The position numbers were made by a program, and so were the translations under genes. Below are positions 1 through 12,264 of a stretch of 64,000 nucleotides of DNA, one piece after another; positions within the stretch are counted from its first letter, which is position 1, and each line of letters opens with the position of its first letter. The notes under the pieces are model-generated. The model was given only the letters and a program-made list of their open reading frames with translations. It was not told where the DNA came from and searched no databases. Origin of the DNA: Mercenaria mercenaria (taxonomy: Eukaryota; Mollusca; Bivalvia; Venerida; Veneridae); contig NC_069362.1 in assembly GCF_021730395.1 (NCBI RefSeq), positions 84,770,001 through 84,834,000 of the forward strand, given 5' to 3'.

Positions 1-1169
1 AGACCATATGTTTATTTACGATTGTGAGAAGTTTCATTAAAATCTACATTATAGGAAAATTTCTATAAGCGAAAATTTTATAAAAGAGATTTTCCCATAG
101 ACTCCCATTATGAAAAAATGCGTTAGGTCCACAATTTTTAAATCAGTCTAGCACACGACCCTATCTTTTTTAATTGCTGGATTTTCTAAGAATATTCTGA
201 AGTTTTGAAAAATCAGGGTTTAATAAGATTCTACATTGTAGAAAAAATTTCGATCCAAACATGCAGAACTACCTTAAATCTTGCCGTCTATTGAATTTAA
301 TCCTTTTAGCTTATTAATTGAAATTGAACGTGATTAATTTGATTTTGTAGGTAATCATAATATAGGTAATAGACAAACTTAAAAGTAGCACTTCATTATT
401 TGTGAAAATGCTTGTTTTGCAGTTTCTAGAATATAGTATTACTAGCATAACAAGTGGATTCGGAAGTTTGTATCTTTATACTAAATCATATGTGTTCATG
501 AATAAAGCCCTCTTAGACCTTCTGACATCCAATGTCATGTTCTGATTAGTAGCGCTCCCCAATCCCTTTTCTATTTTCCCAGCCACTACAAGAACAACAT
601 CAGAAAATACTACATGTAAATTTGAAGTATATGATCTTTTTTTTCAGTTTTTTCTTATATAATAATTCTGTTCTGTAATAAATGTAATTGATATATACAG
701 CCATATCTTCTTTACAGTCTTAAGTCATCTCTGTTGAGTATTGATTTAAGAAGTTGTGAAATAACGCAATGGCCATGACCATCAATAATTCAATTAATGA
801 CTTTCTAAAGTTGCTTACTCATCACTGTTGGTAACTCATGTGTCACAGTTTCATGATGATGTGTATTGATCTGTACACGGTACTTAATATAAAGAGCATA
901 TTGATAAAACATTGAAAATGTTTCACCATTCCTTAATAACACGGCGTAGATGCATTTAAAAAATTTCAGGATTGAATATTTACCACAAATATTTAAATAA
1001 TAATGAAATATGTCATATATTATGAAACAAACATCTAGGTCGTGTACGTTAATAACGCAGTTGTCTTACTTACAAGCGTTTATTTTCGGTGATAACTACA
1101 ATGGACTTAATTGCTATTATTAATAACATTTCTATATCGCTCTTGTATTATACTGGTTGTAGAATCTAT
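1..1169. other. AT-rich non-coding; start of duplicated block I
   Basis: No convincing coding sequence. From about 250 onward the sequence is a diverged copy of 15990 onward: both share a segment around AATTTAATCC, TTAGCT and GTGATTA, followed by a run containing AATAGACA. This is the left end of duplicated block I. Confidence 0.6.
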
Positions 1170-1660
1170 ACAGTAAAACCAAAAAGACTACAAGGACAAA
1201 ACAAAAAAGCACTTAGGACAACTTAAATAGAAATTAGGGACAAAGCAAAACCATTCAAAACCATTCAGGACAACCTAAACAGAAATTAAGGAAAACTTAA
1301 ATAAATAGAAATTAAGGACATAAAAAACACTCAGTACAACATGAATAGAAATTAAGGACAAAACAAACACCCAGGACAACTTAAATAGAACTTAAGTACA
1401 AATAAAGGACAAAAAGAAACACATTCAGGACAACTTAAGTAGAAATTAAGGACAAAACAAACACATTCAGGACAACTTAAGTAGAAATTAAGGACAAAAC
1501 AGACACATTCAACACATTCAGGACAACTTAGACAAAACAAAAACATTCACGACAACATAAATAGAGAACAATGACGAAACAAAAGCATTCAGGACAACTT
1601 ATAAATTGAAAAAAAGTGCCAAAACAAAAACATTCAGGACAACTTAAATTGAAACAAGTG
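1170..1660. repeat. 42-bp minisatellite, left part
   Basis: Tandem array of a roughly 42-bp unit with core ACATTCAGGACAACTTAA followed by TAGAAATTAAGGACAAAAC. Adjacent cores near 1423 and 1465 are 42 bp apart. Because 42 is a multiple of three, the minus strand shows short Cys-rich open frames with a 14-residue periodicity. These are by-products of the repeat. The array resumes at about 2905 after an inserted element. Confidence 0.85.
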
Positions 1661-1879
1661 AATGAAGTATTGCCATGCAATACAATGTCCCCTACTGGAA
1701 GGCACTTAATTTTCTCTACTGCAGTATAGCATAATGAACTGATATCTGTCAATGATGTATAAACAATATTGTACTATATATACAGTATGTTATAAACAAA
1801 AGACTTGGATTAAAAATTGTATATATAAAACCCTATAGTTTTTTCATATAGCATTTTTGGCCGATTATCAAAATGATGA

Positions 1880-2906
1880 CGTTATTTATAGTAAAAAAAA
1901 ATCCATATACGTCCACACAAAACTCTTTATCAGGAAGAGATAGGTCAAAATACACCTAAAAATTGGATGTAACATGCATGTTGTACCACATAAAACTGGT
2001 CTCGATTTTTCCCTACGGCCTGTAATAAGTAAGTTACAATATAAGCTATTTATAGTAAAACAAAGGGACATAATTCTAAAAAAACAAGAGTGCCTCATGG
2101 TGGTGAACATTTGTGCCAAGTTACATCAAAATCCCCCATGCATGAAGAAGAAGTGTTCCAGACAAAGTCATTCTTGTATCTGACCTTTGGCATCTGTGTG
2201 GGACCTTGACCTTCGACCTAGGGACCAGGTTCTTGTGCAGGACACCCCCTCTCATAGTGGTGAACATTTGTGCCAAGTAATATTCAAATCCTATTTTGCA
2301 GGACAAAGTTATACACCGGACAGGAAAATGTCCCATTAACCTTTCATCTCCAGGTGTAACCTTGACCTTTAAGCTAGGGTTCTGATTGTTGCGCATGACA
2401 CGTCGTTTCATCATGGGGAACATTTATGCCAAGTAATATCAAAATCCCTTCATGGATGGCAGAGTTATGGACAGACCCTATTCATGCCATGTTAACATTT
2501 GACTGCCAAGTGTGACCTTGACCTTTGAGGTAGGGGGCTGAAAGTTGTGCATGACACATCGTCTTATTATGAGGTACATTTGTGCCAAGAAATATTAAAA
2601 TCCCTTCATGGATGACAGAGTTATAGACCGGACACGAAACAGACCCTGTTCATGCCATGTTAATATTTGACTGCCAAGTGTGACCTTGACCTTTGAGGTA
2701 GGGGTCTGAAAGTTGTGCATGACATGTCGTCTTATCATGGGAAACATTTGTGCCAAGTAATATTAAAATCCCTTCATGGATGACAGAGTTATATACCGGA
2801 CACGAAATTGCGGACGGACGGACGGAAAGACGGACGGAATGACGGACGGACGGAAAAGCGCATTCCTATAGTCCCCGAAACTGGTTTTCAACCAGTAGGG
2901 GACTAA
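1880..2906 (+). mobile_element. Non-autonomous element with ~170-bp internal repeats and 3' hairpin
   Basis: This element splits the 42-bp minisatellite. Inside are about four units of roughly 170 bp, each with TGTGACCTTGACCTTT (for example near 2511 and 2681, 170 bp apart) and GTGCCAAGTAATAT. A (GACG)n-rich stretch follows at about 2812-2855. It ends in a hairpin (AGTCCCC, then CTGGTT paired with AACCAG, then GGGGACT) at about 2868-2905. No coding capacity is visible. The architecture resembles mollusc pearl/DINE-type elements, which have tandem repeats inside and a hairpin at the 3' end. The left boundary is approximate and the family is an inference. Confidence 0.6.
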
Positions 2907-3115
2907 AAAGTAACAAAACAAAAACATTCAGGACAACTTGAATTAAAAAATGGACCAAACAAAAAACATTCAAGACAACTGAAAGTAAAAAGTTAAAAAA
3001 CAAAAACATTCAGGGCAACGCAAAAAGAGAACAATGACAAAACAAAAACACTCGTGACAAATTAAATAGAAAACGAGAACAAAACAAAAACATTCAGGAC
3101 AAATAACTGAAAATA
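2907..3115. repeat. 42-bp minisatellite, right part
   Basis: Diverged continuation of the array at 1170-1660 (cores AACATTCAGGACAACTT near 2924 and ACATTCAGGGCAAC near 3006). Its position directly after the inserted element shows that the element landed inside a pre-existing array. Confidence 0.7.
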
Positions 3116-5520
3116 ACTGAAAACAATGACGCTAAGTTCTGTGAAAAAGTCTCTTGAATGCCAAAGATAACAAAGAATTAAACTTGTTTGACTGACTAAC
3201 ACATTGACAGACGGACAAAACAAGCGTGTAGACAAGGACAAAATGAAAATATGAACCGTTTTTCATGTAAAATTTCCTAAACATTTAAAGCCATTTTAGA
3301 ATGCACCATTTCTGAACAGTGAATAGAAAGATAGATGAACGGATGAACAGACAAATGGAGAATAAAAATGTACATTTATATCATATTATCTTATACGTAT
3401 GTATGAAGTTTCATGCAAACCTCTCCTGTACTTTTAAGTTATGGCATAATGCAGTGTTTGTCATATTTCAATTGCTTGTAGCCTTAGCAACCATATTTCT
3501 GAACAACAACCAAACAAAGGATTATACATTCTTTCAACGGTGTCATCTGACTATATAGAGGCTTTCATGAAAAAATATGCAGCACTTTCAAAGTTGCACG
3601 ACACGCCTTTTATGACTGGCGGACAGACGGACGGACAGATTAAGGGCAAATCATAAGTCCCTTACCTGTGAAACCCTGGAGGGGACTTAGGGTTTGTCCT
3701 CAATCTGTCCATTTCACTGATAGGAGACAAGTAAACGTATACGTTTTGGCACCACCTTGGATCAGTCATTGCTTTAAACAACAATGGAGAGTTAACATTA
3801 AGTATGCGGGGTACACTTTCTGTGTGTTTAATCATCGTGTTAATAAGTAACAGCTGCTGTCACTGCTATAGTATTTGTTTTAACTCGACTGTTGAAGTAA
3901 TAAAGGGCAGATGTTAGTTTGGTTTAGGCCAAGGTACCCATGAAGGTCAAGGATAGTAGTGTTAGAAATTGTTATACTGTGAAATAATGTTAAGATGTTT
4001 GCAACACACACTTATAAGCACTTTATGTGTATTTTCACAAAGACAAGGACCATAACTCCAGTCTGATTGAGTAAAATCCCAAACAGAACACCAGGTGTGC
4101 AACTTCACATACTATATAACAATTCCCTCATGTTTTATGACTCAAAGCCTAATACTTTTTAGATACATGCGACACAAACTTGTAATACATTTATGCACGT
4201 ATCTGACAATCAAGGGCCATAATTTAGGTCTGACTGACAGAAATCCAGAACAAAACCCCAGGTGCACAACGCCACATGCTGAAAAAGTACTTTGGGTGAA
4301 ATACTCTTTGAGATATGAACAACACAAACTCGGGCAGACGGACAGACGGACGAACAAGGGCAACTCTAAGCCCCCTACACCAAAAATGGGGACGGCATAT
4401 TTTAAATTAACTTTTTTAGAATATAAGATAAGGATTATGTTTTGGTGTTGTACAAATCATTGATACAATTTTTTTTTTAATTATAAAATGGGATCGCATA
4501 TTTTAAATGCCTTTCTGAATATGAAGGACACCATGATGTAACCACTCTCTATATTTCTCAGCTGACTCTTCCGGTTGTTACAGTTTTTATTTGATGTTGC
4601 TTAATCTCCATTACAAAATAGAATATATTTTGTACCAGCTGTCTTCTTTACGTTTCTTACTTAAAAAACCACCTGCCTCCGTAATACTTGCGGTAGAATG
4701 TCAAACATAAAATTAATCATTGCAGCATATGGTAAGACATTTTCTCATCTATGTCGGACCATTCAAACAGCTGGTTCAAAATATTCTCATCAACGGATAC
4801 AAAATAATATATGTTTGAACAGTCTTACTGTGTGAAGACATATGTACACAATATTGTATGAAATGCAGTAAAACTCGTGCGGGGTTGGGGGAGGGGTGGG
4901 GGAGTGGGGGTTCCTACATGTGAATGTGATGACAGGAAAATGTCCTAGATCCTTTTGAGTGATCCGTTTGGTTTTCTCTTTTTAGAGATTAAACATAATT
5001 ATGGCAAAACTCCTAATGTTATCTTATCGTATAGCTCACATTGAATATAAACACACTGATGTAGTGCAACAGGAAATTGTTAGATTTGTATTCAAATGCA
5101 GTCGCATTCAAAGCGTATATAAAAACAAAAACAAAAAAACAAACGCATTCATGTCAAATAAGACAGAAAAACAGGGCCAAAAAACAACATGATTCATGAT
5201 CATAGCTAACGAAGCTGATAGGTTTAATTCGTGACTTTATGATTAAATTTAAACCAAATAATTCCTCATGTCTGTATAAAAGAACAATTAGTTATATATG
5301 CACAGTATGATAATACAAACATTAAAATTTTGTACAAGACTATCAATATCAAATCTGAACTAACTCAGACACTGTGCTCAACAAAAAGTATAATCGTCCT
5401 TTAAATATTTCTGTAAATAAATGTTATTGAATCAGACGTATAAATTAAAGTTTGATCATTTGAACAGATTTGTTACCTAAAATATTGTTAACTTGAGAAA
5501 TCATCAAACGGAAGTTATTT
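3116..5520. repeat. Duplicated block I, copy 1 (right part)
   Basis: Non-coding. It matches 17200-19160 at low identity: the segments containing AGGCCAAGGTAC (3928 and 17840), CTTAATCTCCAT with TACCAGCTG (about 4600 and 18660), and CAGACGTATAAATTAAA (5432 and 19118) occur in the same order. It carries copy-specific insertions: a (GACG)n hairpin remnant at about 3595-3690 with paired AAGTCCC and GGGGACTT, and another at about 3960-4400. Confidence 0.6.
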
Positions 5521-5854
5521 TCATGTTCCTTGATAATTTTTTCCCGCCTTCTTCTTGACTAGACATACAGCAGCAATAATGTTATCTGAATGATCTTTCT
5601 AAAATCGCAATTTTACGCGGAGTGAGACAACTTACGTTTCGGATGGAAGATTAGCCGGATCAAGTAAACAAAGATAACATAACATTATTACATCAGCAAA
5701 ATTTACCCTAAAAACGAAAGGTCATCTCGGTAATATATTAACCGTATTTCGAAAATATAAAAGTTTGGGATACATGTATTTCCACTTCAACATTTCCACC
5801 TACAGAAAGGCACACAGGTTTTATGCGCGACAAATTAACTTGCGCTCTACATAA

Positions 5855-6145
5855 AAAACAAGAGGGAATATGTAGGTGCCTTATATCGCTCGCCTAACCT
5901 GGTTGTAGACTCAAAGAGAATCGGACTAGGTTTCATGTAGATCAAGTGTGGCCAGTGTCTTTCTATAATTTGAACTTTGAACCTTTTCAGCCTCAGACGA
6001 GCTAGTTTCAAAACTGACCAAAATATTATTAAGCATCCTGACTATGTTTCACGTATACTAGTACTCCAAACAATATGGGTTCCGTCCAAACAAGGCTCCG
6101 CAGTTCAACACCATCGCGTTTGAATGACCTTATATTTATCTACAC
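5855..6145 (-). mobile_element. Remnant of a hairpin-ended array element (minus orientation)
   Basis: The segment starting AACAAGAGGGAATATG and running through TATATCGCTCGCCT is close to the reverse complement of the 3' end of the element at 12265-14378 (GGTGAGCGA, then a hairpin, then CCCTCTTGTTT). The remainder is diverged sequence without coding potential. Confidence 0.45.
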
Positions 6146-6154
6146 CACTGGTAC

Positions 6155-7330
6155 CATTTTTATATCCCCACAAAACATGTTTGTGGGGGAGGGGGGGCTA
6201 TATAGGGGTCAGTTTGACATGTCCCGCCCCGACCCGTCGCGTCGCGTCGCGTCCAGAAATCTATATGCCTGGAAGGATTTTAATTTAACTTCACATTATT
6301 CTTCCTCAAGACCAGATGACGTGTTGAAGACATCACCTATGTCTGATGGTCAAAGGTCAAGGTCACAATTCAAGGTCAAAGGTTAGATATTTGGTTTTTG
6401 CTCCATAACTTCTATGTGCCTGGAAGGGTTTTATTACTAAATGGATTTGATTCAAACTTAAAATATTGTTCAACATCATCACCCATATCATATGACACAA
6501 GGACCATAACTCTTGCACCAATATTTCATAAATTATGCCCCCCCTTTTTTTACTTAGAATTTCAGGTTAAAATTTTCATACACTTTCACTCTATCTCAGT
6601 TATTACTAAATGGATTTGATTCAAACTTGAAAAAGATGTTCCACCTGATCACCCACATCATGTGACACAAGGGCCATAACTCTTGCACCAATATTTCATA
6701 AATTATGCCCACCATTTTACTTAGAATTTCAGGCTAAAGTTTTGATACACTTTCTCTCCATCTCAGTTATTACTAAATGGATTTGATTCAAACTTAAAAT
6801 AGATGTTCCACCTTATCAACCATATCTTGTGACACAAGGTGCATAACTCTGACATCAATTTTTCATGAATTATGCCCCCTTTTTCTTAGAATTTAAGAGT
6901 AATTTTGATGCATTTTCACTATATCTCAGTTATTACGAAATGCATTTGATTCAAACTTGAAGTATTGTTCCACAACACCCACATCATATGACACAAGGTG
7001 CATAACTCTTGCACCAATTTTTCCTGAATTATGCACCCTTTTTGCTAGGAATTAAACTTAAATAGTGTTTTGATACACTTTATCTGTACCTCCCTTATTA
7101 TTTGATATTTTTAACGCATACTCGAGCTATTGTGCAATATTCATCCACCACTGGAGTCATTAAACACTCCAGTGACAGTTCTTGACAGATTTAAATGTTT
7201 TGGTACACAGGTGTAACATCATAAAATACAATTTTGATGCATTTTCACTATATCTCAGTTATTACGAAATGCATTTGATTCAGACTTGAAGTAGTTGTTC
7301 CACATCATCACCCACATCATATTGTTTATC
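6155..7330 (+). mobile_element. Hairpin-headed element with ~165-170-bp internal repeats
   Basis: The segment opens with a perfect stem, ATCCCCACAAA and TTTGTGGGGGA, near 6162-6192, then a GC-rich run of CGTCG repeats. Four or five diverged units follow, of which CTCAGTTATTACTAAATGG recurs near 6595 and 6765, and degenerate copies lie near 6930 and 7255. The stretch at 6349-6384 holds tandem half-sites (AAGGTCAAGGTCAC and AAGGTCAAAGG). No protein is encoded. It belongs to the same structural class as the other tandem-array elements here. Confidence 0.55.
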
Positions 7331-7539
7331 AAATATTCACAAGACGTGGAAAGTAATATAATATAAAACATTAATTTGGAACATATTACACACGTACCAG
7401 GACGCATGGTTTTAAATCACCATCTTGTACATTTAAGACATTGTAAAGAAGTAATGTTGTAAGTAATATTTCTTCCCTTTAGTTGTGTAGATCATTACTA
7501 CTAATAAGTTTGTATACAAAACACAAATCATAATTCCGA

Positions 7540-8160
7540 TTACATTATATCTAAAAAATCATCCTGTAATTTCTTAACTACCTCGGTCCAATATTTAGTT
7601 AGATAAATGAAAAAAAAACGTCTACAATGTAAAAGATCAATGAAATCTATAAGAATATGCTTTTGAAATATAAAGCAAAACCCACTTAAATAATGGCAGA
7701 CTTTGTCTGCTATCGAGAAGTAAAAAAAAGTGTGTAACGTTCCTCTAGTGTCCCTGACCTGGCTTAAGCGAAACACAAATGAACGGAACTACCACTTACT
7801 TTGTCAAGTGTTTCATTAATCTGGGTCTGACACTCGACCACATATTTGATATTTGTTTCAACTTTTCAATGAAATAACATGTTTTAAGTTGCCAAGACAG
7901 TGGCCTTGAAAAGGAGCTTCTCTCTGATAACATAAAAAGAGACTTAATTAATTACTGAAATTGAGAGCTCTCACCCAGACATGTAACGAAGTAGAAAAAT
8001 GTTTTTTTAACAGGCATTTAAATCTTTCGGTGTATTAGCATCTCATTGGGGGAATGATTTCCATATTGTCAAACATCATGATTTGAATATGAAACATTTG
8101 CCGTTTTATATAAAATGGAGAATGACACTGTAGAGCCTTATGTAGGTGTGCGTCAAAACT
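7540..8160. repeat. Duplicated block II, copy 1
   Basis: Two adjoining pieces recur near the right end of the window. 7545-7850 matches 62120-62420 as a reverse complement; both carry the motif AACGGAACTACCACTTACTT or its complement. 7885-8157 matches 62855-63160 in direct orientation (CCAAGACAGTGGCCTTG, GGGGGAATGATTTC, TATAAAATGGAGAATGACA). No coding sequence is seen. Confidence 0.75.
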
Positions 8161-8267
8161 TTGTACAGTACTCTGTATCTAATATATTTAAGTGTTTAGC
8201 AAGTGATTGAACAATGGGACCACAAGAAATTAAACATTTGTTACGGTGATCTTATCAATGACAAACA

Positions 8268-10245
8268 TATTTGCTGTAAACTTGTTCCAATTACAGCTAG
8301 ACTTGCAAAATATTATATTTCCTGCAACCATGTTCCAGTGCAGCTAGATTTAAAAAATATTAAATGTGCTGTGATCTTGTTCCCAATGCAGCTCGACTTG
8401 CAAAATAATAAATTTGCTGTAACCTAGTTCCCAGTGCAGCCAGACTTGCAAAATATTAAATTTGCTGTAACCTAGTTCCCAGTGCAGCTAGACTTGCAAA
8501 ATATTTAATTTGCTGTGACCTAGTTCCCAATGCAGCTCGATTTGCAAACTATTAAATTTGCTGTAACCTAGTTCCCAGTGCAGCTCGACTAGCAAAATAT
8601 ATAATTTGCTGTAACCTAGTTCCCAGTGCAGCTAGACTTGCAAAATATTTAATTTGCTGTAACCTTGATTCCAGTGCAGCTAGACTTCGAAAATATTAAA
8701 TTTGCTGTAACCTAGTTCCCAATGCAGCTCGATTTGCAAACTATTAAATTTGCTGTAACCTAGTTCCAAGTGCAGCTCGACTAGCAAAATATATAATTTG
8801 CTGTAACCTTGTTTCCAGTGCAGCTAGACTTCCAAAATATTAAATTTGCTGTAACCTAGTTCCCAATGCCAGCTCGACTTGCAAACTATTAAATTTGCTG
8901 TAACCTAGTTCCCAGTGCAGCTCGACTAGCAAAATATATAATTTGCTGTAACCTAGTTCCCAGTGCAGCTAGACTTGCAAAATATTTAATTTGCTGTAAC
9001 CTAGTTCCCAATGCAGCTAGACTTGCAAAATATCAAATTTGCTGTAACCTAGTTCCCAGTACAGCTAGACTTGCAAAATATTACATTTGCTGTAACATTA
9101 TGCGCAAGGCAGCTAGACATGCAAAATATTAAATTTGCTGTAACCTAGTTCCCAATGCAGCTCGACTTGCAAACTATTAAATTTGCTGTAACCTATAGTT
9201 CCCAATGCAGCTAGACTTGCAAAATATTTAATTTGCTGTGACCTAGTTCCCAATGCTGCTCGACTTGCAAAGTATTAAATTTGCTGTGACCTAGTTCCCA
9301 ATGCAGCTCGACTTGCAAAATATTAAATTTGCTGTGACCAAGTTCCCAATGCAGCTCGACTTGCAAAATATTAAATTTGCTGTGACCTAGTTCCCAATGC
9401 AGCTCGACTTGCAAAATATTTTATTTGCTGTGACCTAGTTCCCAGTGCAGCTCGATTTGCAAAGTATTAACTTTGCTGTGACCTAGATCCCAATGCAGCT
9501 CGACTTGCAAAATATTTTATTTGCTGTGACCTAGTTCCCAATGCAGCTCGACTTGTAAAATATTAAATTTGCTGTTACCTATAGTTCCCAATACAACTCG
9601 ACTTGCAAAATATTTAATTTGCTGTGACCTAGTTCCCAATGCAGCTCGACTTGCAAAATATTCAATTTGCTGTGACCTAGTTCCCAATGCAGCTCGACTT
9701 GCAAAGTATTAAATTTGCTGTGACCTAGTTCCCAATGCAGCTCGACTTGCAAAGTATTAAATTTGCTGTAACCTATAGTTCCCAATGCAGCTCGACTTGC
9801 AAAATATTAAATTTGCTGTAACCTATAGTTCCCAATGCAGCTCGGCTTGCAAAATATTTAATTTGCTGTGACCTAGTTCCCAATGCAGCTCGACTTGCAA
9901 ACTATTCAATTTGCTGTGACCTAGTTCCCAATGCAGCTCGACTTGCAACATATTAAATTTTCTGTGACCTAGTTCCCAATGCAGCTCGACTTGCAAAATA
10001 TTAAATTTGCTGTGACCTAGTTCCCAATGCAGCTCGACTTGCAAAATATTAAATTTGCTGTAACCTAGTTCCCAATGCAGCTCGACTTGCAAAATATTCA
10101 ATTTGCTGTAACCTTGTTCCCAGTGCAGCTCGACTTGCAACATATTCAATTTGCTGTAACCTAGTTCCCAATGCAGCTAGACTTGCAAAATGTATAATTT
10201 CCATATAATTTCCTGTAGCCTTGTTCCCAATGCAAAATATTAGAT
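8268..10245. repeat. 48-bp minisatellite, about 40 copies
   Basis: Head-to-tail array of a 48-bp unit with core CCTAGTTCCCAATGCAGCTC followed by GACTTGCAAAATATTAAATTTGCTGTGA. Variants cluster: the left half mostly has AGTGCAGCTAG and CTGTAACC, and the middle mostly ATGCAGCTCG and CTGTGACC. Four or more units carry a 2-bp insertion (CCTATAGTTCCC). Since 48 is a multiple of three, the minus strand contains open frames made of a 16-residue repeat (VELHWELGHSKFNILQ-like). There is no start context, splice structure or non-repeat coding sequence, so these frames are treated as fortuitous. Confidence 0.95.
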
Positions 10246-11190
10246 CTATCTTTTTTTCTGTAATCAGGTTGTAGTAACAGTAACAGCGGAAAACAAAAAT
10301 ATACATAATCCGCAGCTGCTCTGGCGTATTCAATATGAATGGAAGTAGAAAAATGTTGCGTGACCTGATAAACCTTCACGATAGTTTACGTTTTATGAAT
10401 GAACGCGGTAGTAATACATGGCGAATGCATGAACACGTCAGCGTCAGCGACAGTTTTGTTTTGTTTTTGAATGTCACAACGATAAAATTTGTTTGAAACT
10501 TGCAAAATGTAAAAGTATATATTTCATTATCCCTTTTACTACTAAATCATCTAACATTAAACGATGCATGACACATATTCTTTGCTAAGCAATGTGTTTT
10601 TATATTAATTAAAACAAAACTGGGATTAAATGTTTAAGTCTTAATCACGGCTGATTTCGTGACTTTTATGTCATAAAGATCAGAAAACATTTACATAATT
10701 TATGTGTTCATAAATAATCAAGCGTTAAAAACATTAAAAAAAACAGCAACAACAAGTGTATCTGTAAAGCAAATTCATTTACTGTTTTGTGAATAAGAAT
10801 TTATGTCCCATCAGAAACATGTATGGATGAAATACAGTCAATTAAGGGTTATATTTCTATGTAGACATTATCATTCCCCTTCGTGTATAAACTTTTCATG
10901 GGTGTAGTTCTCCATATTTCTTGCGTTTTGAAAATGTACTCGACAGTTTGAATGCCCTGTCGAATATGTTAAACCCTTGATAAATTGAAAAAACATTCTA
11001 ACATTCTTGAAAATGGTGGTAATCAGATTTTGTATTTAATGTATTTATTTCATTCAAAAACAAATTTTATTCAAATATAAGTAATTTGCGTAAATCCATT
11101 TTATAATACAATTATTGAATGACCTATGGCTAACAGTTTACACTTATGAAATGGATAAGAAATGAAATGCAATGTTGTTTTTACTCATTT
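10246..11190. other. AT-rich non-coding
   Basis: Nothing recognisable: short A/T runs, no open frame of interest and no repeat shared with other parts of the window that I could see. Confidence 0.5.
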
Positions 11191-11740
11191 TTTACTTTAG
11201 CCCAGAAAACCCGTGGTGAACTACAGTCCGGTTAACTTAAGTAAAGTGAAAATATTGAAGTTTAACAATGATAATAATTGTATTGAAGCAGAAAACGAGT
11301 TTAGTAAAGATTCTGATTCTTGAAATACAGTAACGGATATTTGTACACGCTTTGGTGAAAATGGTGATCTACACATGCTGAATGTAAATACAGGTGATTC
11401 TGGTCTTTTCCTGACAAAATGCAATGTGGTTCACATTTTGATATCGCAGGTCATCACATTTCCTGTCTTGATGGATTTGTCAATATAATTTGTGTTATTC
11501 TGACAAGGCAAAACGGAATTTTAAGGGAATTTTGTTACGTAAAACCCAATATCTGTATGTGCATGGGACAAAGACAAACTTATTGCTCTAGCAACTAAAG
11601 ATGTGAAATGTTTGAAAGAATACAGTGACGAACAGATGAGATTAGCCTGGCTCCCTGGCTGCATGGTTATGTTTTATATTAATACTGGAAACATTTTATA
11701 AGAAACTTTTAAGCCTCTAAAATAGCACAGTTTTATCTGA
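11191..11740 (+). pseudogene. Possible decayed exon, unrecognised
   Basis: Plus-strand frames around 11219-11489 and 11573-11690 have coding-like composition, including a stretch reading HMLNVNTGDSG and, in another frame, DKLIALATKDVKCLKEYSD. Each is closed by stop codons. The phrase NVNTGD loosely recalls NHL-type propeller repeats such as NSNTGT in the gene at 20.8 kb, but the resemblance is too short to assign a family. It may be a decayed relative of the beta-propeller genes, or chance. Confidence 0.25.
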
Positions 11741-12264
11741 TGGCTGAACCTATGTTTGGAGTCAGGGGCAATAAAAAATCTTAATGTAGAAACAACCTTC
11801 TGGAGTTACTTCCCTCTTGATAAAAAAAAAACACACTGATATATGTAAATAAGAACAAACATAGGGACGGGAGCCAGTCTCAGATGAGATATCCATGGTC
11901 GGTTTGTACACATAAAGGCAAACTGTTTGTATCTCAATACATGTCAGGGTTAAACAGCGAGTCATGCAGGGAAGTTGTGGTTATGAAAATCTGAAATAAA
12001 GACAAAACTTGGAACAGTAATAATTGTTGATGAAATTTGATATTATCTTTATTCTCTGTACTGATGTTTGCGGTTTCAGAATTTTTTGTTAATCAACCTT
12101 GTACAAATTTAAGGCAGTAAAACGTTGATGTTTACAAAAGTTTGATTAAAGATTATAAATTCTTCTCCATCTGTCTCCAGTTTGTATTCACTCCAAACAT
12201 TAAGGTTGTGTCGAAGTATTTATTTATAAATGATGGTTTTTATTGCTTTTTCGTGTTTCCTTTT
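11741..12264. other. AT-rich non-coding
   Basis: No coding sequence or repeat recognised. The sequence TATTCACTCCAAACATTAA at 12185 recurs at 14427, just beyond the far side of the inserted array element, so the element may sit within a locally duplicated flank. Confidence 0.4.

Noticed and set aside
1352-1752. Cys-rich minus-strand peptides
   Set aside because: They are produced by the 42-bp minisatellite and carry the repeat's 14-residue periodicity.
9211-10149. Minus-strand protein of 16-residue repeats
   Set aside because: It follows directly from a 48-bp DNA repeat. There is no unique sequence, splice site or supported start, and 2-bp insertions break the frame in several units.
8268-10245. 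CRISPR-like array
   Set aside because: Units are contiguous 48-bp repeats without unique spacers, in an animal genome.
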